Below, piece by piece: positions 11,072 through 22,890 of a stretch of DNA of 64,000 nucleotides. The DNA comes from Prorocentrum cordatum (lineage: Eukaryota; Sar; Dinophyceae; Prorocentrales; Prorocentraceae), in assembly GCA_963575745.1 (NCBI GenBank), contig CAUYUJ010017826.1, positions 569,052-633,051 on the forward strand. Reading direction: 5' to 3'. The translations under genes and the position numbers were made by a program. Below the pieces are notes generated by a model. That model did no database searches, was not told the origin of the DNA, and saw only the letters and a program-made list of their open reading frames with translations. How positions within the stretch are numbered: the stretch's first letter is position 1; every line of letters starts with the position of its first letter.

Positions 11072-11152
11072 ATACATACATACATACATACATACATACA
11101 TACATACATACATACATACATACATACATACATACATACATACATACATACA

Positions 11153-11188
<36 letters not shown>

Positions 11189-11316
11189 TACATACATACA
11201 TACATACATCCATCCATCCATCCATCCATCCATCCATCCATCCATCCATCCATCCATCCATCCATCCATCCATCCATCCATCCATCCATACATACATACA
11301 TACATACATACATACG
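11072..11316. repeat. CATA then CATC microsatellite, right part
   Basis: Continuation of the interrupted CATA array, changing to (CATC)n at about 11207-11287 and back to CATA. Confidence 0.95.
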
Positions 11317-11454
11317 CACACCAATGGAGAGACATCCGTGCACGCTTGGGCGGACCTATGCATACACGCGTACATGCACATACACAGACATCAACGCTTA
11401 CGTAGAGACATCGGAAGAAGAGCAACCCAATGACACATACATATGATTTGTAGA

Positions 11455-11471
11455 GGGAGAGAGCGGGAGAA

Positions 11472-11503
<32 letters not shown>

Positions 11504-11660
11504 AGAAACAACGAGAGAGAGAGGCACGAGCAAGAGAGAAGGGGAGAGAGAGCCAGAGAGGGAGAGAGGTAAAGAGGAGCAGCGACACCCGCATACACAC
11601 ACACGTTTACATTATATATACACATATGTATATATAAACATATATATATATATACACATG
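11455..11660. repeat. GA-rich and TA-rich microsatellite
   Basis: (GA)n-rich tract to about 11580, then a TATATA-rich tract to 11656. No gene. Confidence 0.85.
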
Positions 11661-11971
11661 CGCCCCCGGAGGCCGAAAATAGCGAAACACCTCCCGTCGT
11701 GATTTTTCACAGCGCGGGGGGGTCTGGGAAAGCAGTGCCAATGCCACGCCGCCGTGGAGAATCCATCAGTGCGCCACTTCGGATGAACCAAACAAAAAAA
11801 AACAAGCTTCCGCGCACAAGCAAGAAGGAATCACGCGCATAGGGGCTCCCAGCGGCGGCGTGTCCTTGAGACTCCCCAGACATCCGCGGAGACATGTCCG
11901 CGGCCAACGACGTCCCGACCCCTCCCCCAGGAAGCAATTTTGAGCGGCAGCGACAGGGAGGGAGTGGCACC

Positions 11972-11990
11972 GGGGGGGAACATCGACCTG
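11972..11990 (+). repeat. fragment of MITE family A terminus
   Basis: GGGGGGAACATCGACCTG matches the left end of the family A elements at 14805 and 27470. It is followed directly by a GGA tract (11991-12050) rather than the rest of the element, so it is a truncated copy. Confidence 0.45.
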
Positions 11991-12053
11991 GGAGGAGGAT
12001 GAAGCCGAGGAGGAGGGGGAAGGAGGAGGAGGAGGAGGAGGAAGAGGAGGACA

Positions 12054-12075
12054 TCCGTAGCCGTCTTGGCTCAAG
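12054..12075 (+). other. spliced-leader-like sequence (SL relict 2)
   Basis: The 22 nt match the dinoflagellate SL consensus (D-CC followed by GTAGCCATTTTGGCTCAAG) at 20 positions; the two differences are A to G and T to C, both transitions. It is preceded by a GGA tract and followed by TAACAC, not by the GT donor expected in a genuine SL RNA gene. That fits a relict from reverse-transcribed trans-spliced mRNA better than an SL gene. Confidence 0.7.
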
Positions 12076-13000
12076 TAACACAACTCCCGAGCCAGCTGGG
12101 CAGGTCAGCGCTGCCCGGTTTGTTCGCGGCGCCCAGGCTGGCGGCATAGCCTCGGGCGCTGCAGCCTCCTTTTGTGCCGTCCACGCGCTTGCAGCCACTC
12201 ATCTGTTCGCAACCCATTGTCGTCGTTCTCCCCGGACCCCGCGCGGGCGTCGCCGACGCTGGCGCCGCGCGCCCGGCGACCGCCGCCATTCTTGCCCTGG
12301 GCGCAAGTCTCCTCGGCGGCGGCCGCCCCCTCGAAAGCGCGGCCGGGATCCCGCGCGGCCTGCTCGCGCTGGACCGGCGCTGCCAGAGCGGCCGCTGCAT
12401 CTGACGTTCCGCGCGCGCTGGGACATGCGGCGCGGGGGGCGCGGCGATCGTTTGCAGCGAGGGTGCCGCCAGGAGTCGAAAGCGTGAGCTCCTGGACTAA
12501 ATCGACGCGCCACGTCGCAAACCCATCGTCCACGCGACCCGCAGTAGTCAAATTCGATGCGTGGGTCGTTGTCCAGGCCATGTCGACGAACTGGCGCGCA
12601 CCAGACACTTCGCGATGACGGGCGGCGCCTCCAGACGCGCCCGGCCTGGGTTCTCGCCAGTCCCCGCGGCGCGGCCTTGGTCATGAAGGCGTTTTTGCGT
12701 TCCCATTTGGGGCATTTCCTGCGCTCGTGCGACGCCTGCTCCTGGTGGACATCTGTCCCGCCGCGCTCGTGCGCGAATTGCTCCACTAGAACCAGGTCGT
12801 CCTGGCGCCTGCCACTAATGCAATTAGTTTCCCCTATTTTCCCGATCTCCTCATCGCAATTCCCTATCGCATGCTGCTCCATGGCTCGCCGTGCATGGCA
12901 TCTCGAACGCATGTGTTTTGATGCCACCTCGAAAACCGCAGCCGGCGCCTCCGCCCTGATAGCGCGACTCAAACGCGTCTCTGAAACTGAGACAGAATAA
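12076..13000 (+). pseudogene. coding-like DNA downstream of SL relict 2
   Basis: If the SL relict marks a retroposed mRNA, this is its body. Frames on the plus strand are open in pieces (12172-12618; 12557-13000) and the second contains protein-like sequence such as QTRPAWVLASPRGAALVMK. The minus strand is also open over 12199-12972, so the frame is not secure. I recognise no domain. It could be a degenerate LINE 5' region, by analogy with the SL-bearing LINE at 45.2 kb, but I could not align the two. Confidence 0.3.
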
Positions 13001-14395
13001 CTGCCGTCACCTGGGCATTCTGAAACCAGATGAATACCCGCATGCTGGATGGGCTAACGATGGGGGCTCCTCATGGGGTGGTGACGCGCACCAACCACTT
13101 ACTGGCAACGCAGGGGCGGCATGTCTCTCGTAATGCTGACCTCTGTCGTCGTTCACCAATCCTGCGCGGCCCCTCGGGGTTTTCGCACCTGCAGGGCACT
13201 CTCTGACACCTGCCGCAACATTTCAAAAAGGAAGCCCAGCATCTGACAACTGGAACTCATGCGTAGCAAAAGCACGAATGGTCGATGCAAGGCGCCATGG
13301 GTTCATGCATGGTGTGATTGAAAGTACGCGTGCAAACATGCAATTCATACTGAGAGGTTCATGCAGCACGCGGTGTTTGCGTGCAATGCACATTTAACAG
13401 TACTAGTATACGTTAGCCGGCGTGGATCCCACACAAGGTGTTTCCAGCAATCTAGGCGGTGCAATCGATGTGGGGCCAAATATGCGGTGCAATCTATGTG
13501 GCGCAACCTATGCGGTACAATGTATGTGGTTCTATGTGGCGCGGAAACCTGGAACTGGGAACCAGGGAGCCTGGGAACCGGGAGCCAGAGAACCCAACCG
13601 CCTACCGAATCAGCCTGAGCCTTTCGCCAAATCCGTCATTGCTGCGGAGACCCATTCAGTGCAGGCGCTGAGCGGGACATTTATATTTTTATATATATAT
13701 AGAGAGAGAAACGAATAAATCAGTATGTCTTCAGCTTGCACGTTCTCCGCCGTGGTGATTATCTCATGTTTCGCTTTTCGCAATGTGTTCTCTGCTTGTT
13801 TAGATCTGCGTATGTATTGTCACGCGGGTGGTCCTGCAAGCGTACCTGCATATATATATAGATATATAGATTGATTGATTGATTGCGAAATTTCAGCTTC
13901 GATTGGTCGCAGGTTCTGCTTCACCCTCAGATCGGCCATGCTCGAGCGTACTCGCGCAAAGCATGCCCACGAACGGAAACCGTAGCAGAGAGAAACACAC
14001 TACTTCGACACAATCGTGTGATACCCGAACATGCTCCATGAAGACACGTAGAAGTATGAAAATACATGTGAACCAACACTGACCAACAAACATACAACCA
14101 TATTGTCCGAACGCAATGTTTAGATGAGATCTGGACTTTACAAATATCCCAGAACAGCAAATTCTGTGTTCGAGCCAGTCCTTGTTTACAAGCGTCATAT
14201 TACATGCTCCGGTTTAGCAGTATTTTCATGTAAACCAGAGCCAGCGGATAAAACACATTACAGCAGAGAGACAGCCGATGCCGACAGCGTGACTCGAACA
14301 TAGGTGATGCGAACCTCTGTATTGCAGTACAGTTGCTCATCTACTATTTAGATGTACGAGTCCACCATATAGACATATGTACGAAACAGACGGAG
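13001..14395. other. AT-richer intergenic DNA with a short repeat
   Basis: Between about 13448 and 13545 words like TGCGGTGCAATCTATGTGGC recur four to five times with changes. TATATA/GATTGATT tracts lie at 13690-13710 and 13850-13885. I see no supportable gene in this stretch. Confidence 0.5.
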
Positions 14396-14399
14396 GGAG

Positions 14400-14407
14400 A
14401 CAGACAC

Positions 14408-14447
<40 letters not shown>

Positions 14448-14600
14448 CGCCGACCGACCGACCGACAGACAGAAAAACAAACAGACAATAACACAGACAG
14501 AGAGGCAGAGATATATGTAGAGAGAGACGCAACAAACAAGAGAGAGAGAGAGAGAAACAATCATCAAAAAAAGAGAAGGAGAGAAAGAGAGAAACGAGTG
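14400..14600. repeat. GA / CAGA microsatellite
   Basis: Runs of GA, CAGA and CGAC; no coding signal. Confidence 0.85.
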
Positions 14601-14804
14601 AAGGCCGAAACAGGCGAGAGTAGGAATAGCAGGACGGGGCCCGAAGTGGTAGGCGGCAGTGCCGGCGCGCCCACCCAGCCCCCGCAAGGAGGGCGCCGAG
14701 AGCCTCTGAGGCCTTCTCGCCGGCGGCCGCGGCCCCGCCCTCTGGGGGGCCCTTGCCGCCGTCCTCCTCCTCTTCCTGGGCGGGGACGTCGGGAGGGGCC
14801 CGCC

Positions 14805-14943
14805 CAGGGGGGAAGCATCGACCTGGAATCGGCAGTACATCGCCGACCGATCGGCGAAAGGCTTTCGAGAGCGAGACCGCATCGCTCCTGGGCAGGGCCT
14901 TACCAGCGATGAGTGCGCGATTGGGGTCGATGCGCCCCCCCTC
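14805..14943 (+). mobile_element. MITE-like element, family A, copy 1
   Basis: About 139 bp. Left end GGGGGGAAGCATCGACC and right end GGTCGATGCGCCCCCC form terminal inverted repeats. Inside the left end comes TGGAATCGG and an imperfect palindrome around ATCGCCGACCGATCGGCGA. A related element lies at 27470-27617 and a partial one at 56005-56065. No coding capacity; a non-autonomous element is inferred. Confidence 0.6.
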
Positions 14944-15690
14944 TGAGCAATTCCCCCCGCAGCGCTGCCCCCCGGACCTCCTCCTCCTCCTCCTCCTCCG
15001 CCGCGGGCCCAGTAGGCGACGAAGACTCGGCGTCCGCGACCTCCTCCTTCTCCTCGGGGCCCGTCCTGCCGCGCGGGTCGCCGCCGCCGAGGGTCAGGAG
15101 AGAGGGGGGGGGGGGGCCGAGGGCGACGGCGGCGGAGGAGGGGGGGTCGGCGGCAGGCGGGAATTGGGGCGTTGCCGAATGGGGGGGGGGGGCGATACGG
15201 CTTGGGGCGCAAAGCAGGCCTGGTGGAATTCAGCGTTCCTCCTTTTCATTTCCTTCCTCCATCGCTGTTCCCCGTCGTCTTCCGTAGTCCTTGTCATCCT
15301 TCTCCTCCTTGCCCTTCTCCTTTTCCTCCACTCCTTTCGTTTCCTCCTCCTCCTCCTCCTCATCCTCTCCATCATCCCTCGCCCCCTCCTTCGCCGCTTC
15401 CGCCGCTTCCCCCTTCCAGAGGAGTGCCAGGACTTTGGGAACGCCTGCAAGCAAACAGCACACACAGCAACAACACACTCAAAGCGATAGTGGCAAAAGC
15501 TTTTGGATCACCTTCAGGACAACTAGAAAATCATCGGAGACAAAAAACACAATCCCAGAGACAACCACGACGTCCGATGGGCGACCCCGCTGTGAGACGG
15601 AATCCTTACGAGTGACAAATGTTTGGGAATATCCTGAAACAAGAGCCAATCGCACATAATACAAAGCGGTGGCGGCAGACATGTTGGGAA
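14944..15690. other. GC-rich DNA and pyrimidine tract
   Basis: 15240-15420 is a TCC/TTC-rich tract on the plus strand (glutamate/lysine-rich if read on minus). 14944-15235 is very GC-rich with long G runs. No gene can be supported. Confidence 0.5.
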
Positions 15691-15975
15691 CACCCTCGGG
15701 CTACTGGAATCCGCACTGAAGAACCATCACTCGAGAATCCTTACTCAAAGGGACCCTTCTCCCAGGAACCCTTACTACAAGCATCCTTACGAAAGAAGCG
15801 TTCTCCAAGAACTGGGAAGAAATTGCCCTGACAAAAGAATCCTTACCAACTGAATTCTGACTAAAGGAATCCTTACTCAAGGAGCCCGCACCAAGGAATC
15901 CTCCCTGAAGGAAGCCCAGCACAAGAAACCTTACCTAATAACCGTTACCAATGGACCCATTAACAACATAATCCT
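15690..15975 (+). repeat. imperfect AATCCTTACTCAAAGGA repeat
   Basis: Words such as GAATCCTTACTCAAAGGA, GAACCCTTACTACAAG and CATCCTTACGAAAG recur about ten times at irregular spacing of 15-30 nt. Confidence 0.6.
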
Positions 15976-16237
15976 TACCACAATCGTGGTAGGAAGTCTT
16001 CCACGTGACATCGCAGAGGACCGCGATGGAGAGGAGGGCCTCCACGGGCATGGGAAAATACGTACGCCAAAGGCATGGGGAAGACACACGCACTTGAAAG
16101 GCAACGCCTGAAGACACCGCTTCCGGGAACACAGCCATGGGGGAATTGGGGAGAAGCGGCCGCGATCTCGGTCAAAAAGCAGAGAGCGCACCATGATGTG
16201 CCGAAGGAGGCCCCCCCCCGGCATCCAGCGCCCAGCT

Positions 16238-16365
16238 GGCCATCGCTCGGACGTCCATTCCCTGTGCTTTTTGTTCGGTGTCCTGCGTGGTTGTTTCGCC
16301 AAGTGATCACGAATGCCCATCGATGGGCCTCGCCAAAGGACAAATGCACACGTCCGAGCGATGCC
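16238..16365 (+). mobile_element. MITE-like element, family B, copy 1
   Basis: 128 bp with terminal inverted repeats: GGCCATCGCTCGGACGT on the left and ACGTCCGAGCGATGCC on the right. Copies at 16928-17199 and 28073-28187 share the ends but differ inside. AAATGCACACGTCC just inside the right end is conserved among copies. No coding capacity. Confidence 0.65.
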
Positions 16366-16411
16366 AAGCCGGAGGAGCGCCGCGAGCTTCGTGGGAGCCC
16401 GCCCGAGAGGG

Positions 16412-16630
16412 AGGCGATGAGGAGGAGGAGGAGGAGGAGGAGGAGGAGGAGGAGGAGGAGGAGGAGGAGGAGGAGGAGGAGGAGGAGGAGAGGAGGAGGA
16501 GGAGGAGGAGGAGGAGGAGGAGGAGAGGAGGAGGAGGAGGAGGAGGAGGAGGAGGGAGGAGGAGGAGGAGGGAGGAGGAGGAGGGAGGAGGGAGGAGGGA
16601 GGAGGGAGGAGGGAGCCCGCGGGAGGGAGG
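16412..16630 (+). repeat. GGA polypurine tract
   Basis: Nearly pure (GAG)n to about 16560, then GGAGGGA variants. Glu/Gly/Arg-rich peptides read through it are artefacts. Confidence 0.95.
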
Positions 16631-16927
16631 ACGCCGCGCCCGAGAGGGAGGCGACGCCCGGGCATGCCGCCCGGGAGGACCACGCGCGCGGAGCCAGCGC
16701 GGGCCCTCCGCCTGCCGAGCGCCCACGCGCGGCGAGCCTCGGTCCAGCGCTCTCTGACTACCTACCAGACCACCCCAACCCAACCCGAAGACCCGAATTT
16801 CGGGTTGGGGGGGGTATGGGCTCCATCTGTGTTTTTTCGATGTTCCCGGAACCCCCCCCACTAGAAATCGAGGGTAAATCTGAGCCTTCGGGTTGGGTTG
16901 GGGTGGTTTGGTGGGTGGTGACCCTCG

Positions 16928-17199
16928 CCGTCGCTCGGACGTCCATCCTCGGTGCATGGCTCGGTTTCGCGTGTTGCAGTTTCGCGAGATGGGCCAGTGT
17001 TGTGGATGCCGCGACAATGGACAATGACAAATGGTGTATAACATGTCGGAACAGTGTTCTTAAACATGTTTGAAGCATGTGTTTTGCATGTTCCAAACAT
17101 GCTGAACACATGTTTTGGACATCTGGGAATTACTTGGCAACATGCTTCCTCTCCATTGACCGTCCTCCACAACGCCAGTGCACACGTCCGAGTGATGCC
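16928..17199 (+). mobile_element. MITE-like element, family B, copy 2
   Basis: Starts with CCGTCGCTCGGACGTCCAT and ends with CAGTGCACACGTCCGAGTGA then TGCC, the same inverted termini as copy 1. It is longer (272 bp) and carries a strong internal hairpin at 17076-17112. Confidence 0.6.
17076..17112 (+). repeat. internal hairpin
   Basis: Arms of 17 nt pair at 15 positions (CATGTGTTTTGCATGTT against AACATGCTGAACACATG) around a 3-nt loop. CATGTT words also occur on either side. Confidence 0.7.
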
Positions 17200-18054
17200 A
17201 GAGCCAGCATCGCGCCTCCGAGGAAGATTTCCTCCTCCCCGTGAGACGCAGGCACGTGGAGCTGGTCGCCAACGAAGGCCGCTGTGCCCAGATCCTTGGA
17301 GACAACGTCTGCGATCGGCTCTGCATCGGAGTCTCTCACGCCGAACCCAGATGCCTCGACGACTGAGAAGACTAGGTCGTTGGGAGCCAAGGCCAAACAC
17401 ACTGGATCTAAACCAGGCGCCGAACACAACGCAATGGGAGCCGACGAGGACTGAGGAGCAGAATGCTGGGAGGGACCTGGGCCGCAGCGTAAAAGAAGCA
17501 GGCGTCGGCCAACGCAGAACTGTTCTGAAAAATCCTTGGGGCGTGTTGTTTCCGTTTTCCATGTTTCGCTCTCGGCTCTACCAAAACCGTTCAAACAACC
17601 CGCACCCCAGAAAGTAAGCGTCAGGCAGGCGGCATTGGGAGGCTCAGCCACGTGTTTAGGCGCAGTGAGGACGCAATCTAAGCAGGCAGGTGGGCCACTG
17701 GTCGATCCAAGACCTGGAACCGAAACGAAGGCGGCGCGTTGAACTAAGAAACAACGTCGATCATCACAACGGGATGAAACAAAACATCCAACGTTGTCAG
17801 AGACCTACCTGGTCGTGTGGCACTCAAGGCCGCACGCGCTGCTGCAGCCGAGCTCGGGGGCGTTGCAGTCAGAGCCGAAGGAGTGTGCGCGGGTCGCGAG
17901 GACCAACCGTCTCAAAGACAAGGTTTTCCCAACCATCCTGTGGTGTTGGGTCCCCGTTTTGAAGTGACAGCCCCCCGCGTCTCCCCTGCTCTGCTCTGCT
18001 CTCCTCCTCCCTCTTCCCATCCGCCTCAGGCCGCATGCATGCGCCAACGCCACC
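17200..18054. other. GC-rich DNA without a supported gene
   Basis: Open frames exist on both strands but none has convincing amino-acid order or a recognisable motif. The stretch leads into the 91-bp repeat. Confidence 0.4.
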
Positions 18055-19285
18055 GAGGCCAGCGTTTCGTGGCCCCACAGGGAACTCCACCGAAGGCTCC
18101 AGTGCCACAGGCCGCATGCGTCAACGCCACCCAAGCCAACGCTTCGTGGCCCCACAGTGGCAGGGTCCGCATGTGGGGACAGCCACACATTTTGGCACAC
18201 CCCTCACACGGCTCGTGGCTCCACACGGAGCTCCACCGAAGGCCCCAGCGGCAGGGTCCACGTGCGTCAGCGCCAAACATTTTGGCACACCCCTCACAGC
18301 ATCGTAGCCCCACAGGAAGCTCCACCGAAGGCCCCAGCGGCAGGGTCCGCATGCGGGGACCGCCACCCAGTTTGGCACACCCCTCACACGGTTCGTGGCT
18401 CCACAGGGAGCTCCAACGAAGGCCCCAGCGGCAGGGTCCGCATGCGGGGGCCGCCACCCATTTTGGCACACTCCTCGCACGGATCGTGGCCTCACAAGGA
18501 GCTCCACCGACGGCTCCAGCGGCAAGGTCCGCATGCGGGGACCGCCACCCATTTTTGCACACCCCTCACACGGTTCGTGGCTCCACAGGGAGCTCCAACG
18601 AAGGACCCAGCGGCAGGGCCCGCCACTCATTTTGGCACACCCCTCACACGGCTCGTGGCCCCACAGGCCCCACAGGGCATGCGGGGACCGCCACCCATTT
18701 TGGCACACCCCTCACACGGCTCGTGGCTCCACAAGCAGCTCCACCGAAGGCTCCAGCGGCAGGGTCCGCATGCGGGGGCCGCCACCCAGTTTGGCACACT
18801 CCTCACACGGATCGTGGCCTCACAAGGAGCTCCACCGACGGCCCCAGTGGCAGGGTCCGCATGGGGGGACCGCTACGCATTGTGGCACACTCCTCTCACG
18901 GTTCGTGGCCTCACAGGGAGCTCCAACGAAGGCCCCAGTGGCAGGGTCCGCAAACGGGGACCGCCACCCATTTTGGCACACCCCTCACACAGTTCGTGGC
19001 TCCTCAAGGAGCTTCACCGAAGGCTTCAGTGGCAGGGTCCGCATGCGGGGACCGCCACCCATTTTGGCACACCCCTCACACGGTTCGTGGCCCCACAGTG
19101 AGCTCCACCGAAGGCACCCAGCGGCAGGGTCCGCATGCGTCAACGTCACCGATTTCGGCGCACCCCTCACACGGCTCCTGGCCCCACAGGGAGCTCCACC
19201 GAAGGCTCCTGAGGCACAGGCCGCACGCGCTCGACGCCCATTTTGGCACACTCCTCACACGGTTTGTAGCCCCACAGGGAGCTCA
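18055..19285 (+). repeat. 91-bp tandem repeat, about 12 units
   Basis: The word GGTCCGCATGCGGGGACCGC recurs at 91-bp steps (for example 18349, 18440, 18531). Each unit also carries CATTTTGGCACACCCCTCAC and AGCTCCACCGAAGGCCCCAG. Some units are shortened or fused. Because 91 is not a multiple of 3, successive units are read in rotating frames; all three plus frames and parts of the minus strand are stop-poor, giving open frames over 300 codons (535 codons at 17817-19424). I regard these as by-products of the repeat. Confidence 0.85.
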
Positions 19286-21002
19286 TTCCGAAAGCGGTAC
19301 CCAAAACTTGGTATTCACAATTGCGCAGGGTTGGGTGCTTCGCAGGGTTAAATTTCCTGGACGTGCAGACCTCCGAAGCAAGACGTGGCTGTCAAACCAG
19401 CCCTGGTCCGAAGAACTACCCTGACTCCGGATCCGCCGCGCGTTGGTTGATTTCCCGACCTACACTTGTGCCGAAGATAAACACCAATCGATGAAACTAA
19501 ATAAGGAGAAATTCTCACCTCAAGAAAAAAAGGCGGGTATTTCCGCAAATGTATTGCAGAAACAACGTCGGAAAAGAATGGCGGAAATCTACATCCGAGA
19601 AGCTTGAAAGTAGGGCCGATGCTTCCGCCCGATAGGCACAATCGTCCAGACTACGGCGGATCCTGAGTCATGGTAGCCGGGACTCAGGGGTCCTGTCAAC
19701 CCCTGCCAGCGGCGGAAGAGAGGGGGGGGGGGGCGGAGTAGCTCTCGGGTGTGTAACAATCAGTGTTCACGGGGGGCGGCTTGCACGGGCTCGCAGCAGG
19801 AGAGCACGGTCGCCTCGAAGCCGGCCTCGGGCCCAGAATACGGCGACCACGGCAAGGGCGGACGTGGCGTGCTCGAACATACAGTCGCAAGTTCGGCCAG
19901 CTGGATTGCCACGAGGGCCGCAAGCAGAAGAAGGCAGGGCAATACCGCGAACAACTTCAGCGTCGGTTGTAGGACAGTGAACAGCCCCGTCCGTCAGACA
20001 GCAGACTCGCTCACCGCGCGCGGAGGCGTTGCAATCAAGGTCGGAGGTGTCCCAGGGTCCTGTCTATGGGTTCTGCATTGTCTCATTCGCGCGCACCTTT
20101 ATTCGCTGACGGCCGAGAGGAAGTAGACTGCGCTGCAGAGCGGCAGCTCGGACGCGTGGAAACCAACGTGGCGAAGTCGCACAGCGTGAGCTCGCAGCAA
20201 AAGAGGCGGGTCTCGTGGGGGCCAGTCTCGGACCAGAGCACGGACGCCAGGGAAAGGTCGCATCGGCCATGCCTGGGCCAACCGTCGCAGGGGCCGCCAG
20301 CTGTCGGAATAAAGATCGCTGCCTGGAAGCCCGGCGGCTGGCCCGCCGCGGGCAGGGACAGGAGGCCGAGGCGGGGTGCCAAAGAGAGGTCAGAGGAACG
20401 CTGGGCAAAGAATGGACCAAAGACTTCGCTGGACCTAGGGCCCTGCACGCAGCGCGAACATGAGCGACGGCATCGCAGTGAGGATCGGGCCGGACCTCGC
20501 GGACTCAGCTGTGGCAGAGGCGAGGGGGGTGCCGCCGACCTCTTTGACTCAAGCCAGTCTGGCCGTCTGGGCCAAGGCCATCTTGACCTGAGGTGCTGGG
20601 CACTGGACCCGAGGCCGTGCTGACCTCCCCGCCCCAACACCTCTCCGCCCCGTCTGGGTCGGCCGTGACCTTTGGCGCGCGGGTGAAAGGGGTCGCGGGG
20701 AGGCCCGATCCAACAAGCGCGCGGGCCACTGCTGGGGACACCCCTGTCCCGCGCCAGAGGCCACACCTGCGAAGGGTCACACGCTTATCCCGATCTCCGA
20801 ACGCGGACCCCCGAAGTCTGGACCCCTTCTCTGGGACAGGTTTTTTTTATCCCGGGTTGTTTTTGTTACGGCTCTGGCTGGGGCCGAACAAGGGGGGAAG
20901 AAGCTGCCCTCGTGATTTTTCCGCAACGATAGGACGCAGCGTACCGGAGGCGGAGCCCGCACGCCCGCGCCCCAGGGCCACGGCGCACGTGGGCACTCGC
21001 GT
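19286..21002. other. GC-rich DNA without a supported gene
   Basis: Contains a poly-G patch near 19720 and several medium open frames on both strands that overlap each other. No motif or exon border could be defended. Confidence 0.4.
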
Positions 21003-21118
21003 GCCCGCGCGCGCGCCTCTTCTGGAGGGCCTCCTCCCGCAGCCTCGTGCCTTCGTCCGCGGCCCTCCTGGCGTCCTCCGCGGCCGACTTGGCGGCGGCC
21101 TCCTCGGCGCCGCGGCTG
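21003..21118 (-). CDS. possible exon: Ala/Glu/Arg coiled-coil segment
   Basis: On the minus strand this stretch encodes a helical heptad-like peptide containing EEAAAKSAAEDARRAADEG and then TRLREEALQKRRARG. It resembles the segment at 27870-27990 in composition. No start, stop or clear splice border was found, so it may be one exon of a larger gene or chance GC-rich sequence. Confidence 0.25.
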
Positions 21119-21564
21119 CCCGAAGGCGTCGCCGACGCCGTCGGCGGCGTCGCGGGTGTTGCCAAAGTTCGGGGCCCCAGGACCGTGTGGCGACGGACCG
21201 CGTGGTGACCTCGGAATCCCCAACACTCTCATCGCGCGGTCCGTCACCGCATGTTGTTTCGGGACCTCGGAGGCCACAGTTGCCCGAAGCGTTCTCGGGT
21301 GACCTCGAAACCCCACTGGCTCACCACGCGGTGTCATCACTGCACCGTCTGTGGATTCCCGACAGGGTGCCCCCCGAATCTCCTGGAAGGCCCCCGCGGC
21401 CCCCAGAGCACCCCTCACGAGGCCTGAGGAACCCCAATTACTACAGAGTGGCCCGAACACCCAGGGACGAACGTCGCCGATATCTGTGACGCTCGATGTC
21501 AGTCGTCGCCGCTGCTAGCCCTGCTCTCTTCAAGCGGCGCTCGTGCCCATGAGCTTGCCCGCAG

Positions 21565-21832
21565 AGCCGCCGCCATCGAGGTACTCCATCTCCCCCTCCT
21601 CATCAGCCGATGCTGCTCGTCCCCCTCCTGCTCGCGCTCCTCGTCCTCGTCGTATTTCTCCTCCCTGCCCTCCTCTCCTCTCCTCCCCGTTCCTCCTCCT
21701 CTTCCTCCATCTACAAATCCTCCACCCTCTTCTTCCTCCTCGACCTCCTTGTTCTCCACCATATCATTCCTCAGTTTCTTCCCCTCTCTGACAGATCCAT
21801 CATCTTATAGCGTCATAACTCGCTCAATATGT

Positions 21833-21863
<31 letters not shown>

Positions 21864-22560
21864 ATGTCTCACTCTCTCTCTCTCTGTTCTCCCTCCCTCT
21901 CACACTATATAGATGTGTATCTCCCTTTTCTGTCTCGTCGTGCTGTTATCTCTCCTCTGTCGTTTGTCTGTCTGCCCCTGAGCCTGCGACGCTTCGCAGA
22001 CACGCGTATGCTTGTACAGACACATACATTTGGAAATATGGATGTGTGTATGTCGGTATGTCATCATATGTCAATCGTTCTGTATGTCTGCCTACATCGC
22101 TTCATGTCTCTCTTTCTGCCTCTCTCTGCCTATCGCTCACTCTCTCCTTCTCTTTCTCTGTCTCTCTATCACTATCTTGTATCTCCAGACTGATATCTCA
22201 CTATTTCTCTTGTTTCCCCCCTCTCTGTATCTCAGTATTTGCCCTCTCTCTCTCTCTCTCCCTGTGGTTCTCACTCTATATATAATGGTGTGTCTGTGCA
22301 TTTGTTTGCTCGTGCTGGGCGCGCGGACGCGCGCATGGGCGCCCGTGTGTGTGTGTATATATATAGGTACCGCGGTTCCTTGTTTTGTTTCTCTCTCTCT
22401 CTCTATTCCTCGATCTGTGCCTCCCTCTCCGAGATGATGCTTTTCTTCTATGTCTCCACGTGCATATACATTACGTTTCCCTAGTGCTTCCTGCTCTCTC
22501 TCGCTCACTCTCTCTCTCTCTCTCTTTATGCGCTCTTTCTTTCTTTTCCGCACTTTCCCC
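21565..22560. repeat. TCC tract followed by CT microsatellite
   Basis: 21565-21780 is TCC/CTC-rich; 21835-22560 is dominated by (CT)n with TATATATA at 22350-22365. No gene. Confidence 0.85.
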
Positions 22561-22890
22561 TCCCAACCCCTATAACTATTCACCTCCCCATCCCCGTTTG
22601 ACATGCTTTGGGATCCTTACAGGCTTACAGGCGGCAGTTGACGACCACACATCCTGGAAAATCAAATCATCATGTGTCGAAGTCCTCCGGGTGAGTTCAG
22701 TCTTGATGGTGGCGGAAATATGTGCCCGCGGCGCCGTGGACGCCACGCTGCGATCTCTCCGTCCACATCCCCGTGCCAGAAAAGACGCTGCACTGGGACT
22801 TCCAAAACTGCTTGGCCAACGCCGCTGCCGGCACGTCTCCGCGCAAGCGCAGCTGGCAGGTCGCAGGAGCCCATAATGTTAGACGAAGGT

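Noticed and set aside
18055-19285. CRISPR-like array
   Set aside because: Units are contiguous and similar along their full length; there are no unique spacers.
17817-19424. 535-codon open frame
   Set aside because: Built almost wholly on the 91-bp tandem repeat, and the repeat is open in other frames too.
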